DNA of 6,689 bases, taken from assembly GCA_900547835.1 (NCBI GenBank), contig URIJ01000115.1:1-6689 (forward strand). Direction: 5' to 3'. Below the pieces are notes generated by a model, which was not told where the DNA came from, did not search any database, and worked only from the letters and a program-made list of their open reading frames with translations. The number at the start of each line of letters is the position of its first letter. Within the stretch, counting starts at the first letter, position 1. Below are positions 6,231 to 6,689 of this stretch, one piece after another. This DNA comes from an uncultured Collinsella sp. GTDB lineage: Bacteria; Actinomycetota; Coriobacteriia; Coriobacteriales; Coriobacteriaceae. The position numbers and the translations under genes are program-made.

Positions 6231-6653
6231 ATGAACAAAGAAGAGCTTAAAGAACTGTTGCCGCATCGCGAGCCGATGCTGTTGCTCGACGAGGCGGAGC
6301 TGGTGGGCGATGAGGCCCACGGCAAGATCACGATTACGGGCGATGAGTACTTTTTGCAGGGGCATTTTCCGGGAAACCCGGTCGTCCCCGGCGTGATTCA
6401 GTGCGAGATGCTCGCTCAAAACTGCTGCGTGTTGCTGATGGGCGATGAGGAAGCGCGCGGTGCGACGCCGTTCTACACGAGCCTGGACAAGGTGCGTTTT
6501 AAGCGTCCGGTGCGCCCGGGCGACACCGTGGACCTGGTGTGCTCGATCACGCGTGCACGCGGGCCGTTCCGCTTTGCGACGGGCACCGCGAGCGTCAACG
6601 GTGAGGTCTGCTGCCGCGCCGATATGTCCTTTGCACTCGTGCACGAAAGTTAA
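6231..6653 (+). CDS. fabZ: 3-hydroxyacyl-ACP dehydratase (FabZ)
   Basis: Hot-dog-fold enzyme that dehydrates beta-hydroxyacyl-ACP to trans-2-enoyl-ACP, the substrate of FabK. The 140 residues match FabZ and show LLPHREPMLLLDEAEL at 9-24 and the active-site segment GHFPGNPVVPGV with His45, followed by Glu59 in QCEMLAQ. FabA is less likely: the length, the N-terminal HREP motif and the accB-accC context all fit FabZ. ATG 6231 gives the standard N-terminus; GTG 6222 would add three residues and has a usable ribosome site, so the start is slightly uncertain. It is the only complete gene here that ends in TAA; the other seven end in TAG. Confidence 0.95.
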   Translation: MNKEELKELLPHREPMLLLDEAELVGDEAHGKITITGDEYFLQGHFPGNPVVPGVIQCEMLAQNCCVLLMGDEEARGATPFYTSLDKVRFKRPVRPGDTVDLVCSITRARGPFRFATGTASVNGEVCCRADMSFALVHES

Positions 6654-6663
6654 GGAAGGCTTC

Positions 6664-6689
6664 ATGTTCGACAAAGTGCTCATCGCCAA
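6664..6689 (+). CDS. accC: Biotin carboxylase of acetyl-CoA carboxylase, first codons only (AccC)
   Basis: Eight codons are visible (MFDKVLIA, then two bases), which match the usual AccC N-terminus, normally continuing NRGEIA. AAGGA (6652-6656) lies seven bases before ATG 6664 and overlaps the fabZ TAA. AccC carboxylates the biotin on AccB using ATP and bicarbonate. Identity rests on these few residues plus the strong conservation of accB-fabZ-accC order in this type of cluster. The rest lies beyond the right edge, where accD and accA would be expected. Confidence 0.85.

Noticed and set aside
3723..6689. A 988-codon open frame on the minus strand, antisense to fabG-fabF-accB-fabZ
   Set aside because: It is codon-aligned opposite four genes in one shared frame, so it would be closed only by TTA, CTA or TCA codons in them, which GC-rich genes avoid. 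Its product is an Arg/His/Ala/Gly-rich sequence with no recognisable domain, and the opposite strand encodes clear enzymes.

Overview
This window holds nearly all of a type II fatty-acid synthesis (FAS II) operon, facing a divergent biotin-protein-ligase gene that is cut by the left edge. The coding DNA is GC-rich with strongly GC-biased third codon positions. Gene order and content (fabH-acpP-fabK-fabD-fabG-fabF-accB-fabZ-accC) match the classic Firmicutes cluster known from streptococci. A FabK-type enoyl-ACP reductase and a Firmicutes-like gene order in GC-rich DNA suggest a Coriobacteriia-type actinobacterium (for example a Collinsella relative). That placement is inference, not proof.

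Layout. Positions 368 to 1 (minus strand) carry the first 122 codons of birA. Positions 369-544 are a compact, relatively AT-rich divergent control region. It holds two near-identical 18-bp direct repeats (463-480 and 511-528), each an imperfect palindrome, plus two shorter inverted repeats. From 545 to the right edge everything is on the plus strand and tightly packed: fabH (545-1504), acpP (1556-1792), fabK (1795-2739), fabD (2727-3653, overlapping fabK), fabG (3684-4457), fabF (4497-5744), accB (5748-6221), fabZ (6231-6653), and the first 8 codons of accC (6664 to the edge). No stretch over 300 bases lacks a gene. I saw no RNA gene, mobile element, CRISPR array or rho-independent terminator.

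How the genes work together. AccB and AccC, with a carboxyltransferase expected beyond the right edge, make malonyl-CoA; BirA attaches the biotin that AccB needs. FabD moves malonyl onto AcpP and FabH starts the chain from an acyl-CoA. FabF, FabG, FabZ and FabK then run the condensation, reduction, dehydration and second reduction of each elongation round. Every complete enzyme has its recognisable catalytic residues, so the pathway looks functional.

The least ordinary signals are the paired palindromic repeats before fabH, with no regulator gene beside them in the window, and the stop codons. Seven of the eight complete genes end in TAG. In two stretches (fabH-acpP, and fabG-fabF-accB-fabZ) successive genes lie in one reading frame separated only by TAG codons. 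The genes themselves are a known system; I do not see a wholly new one.
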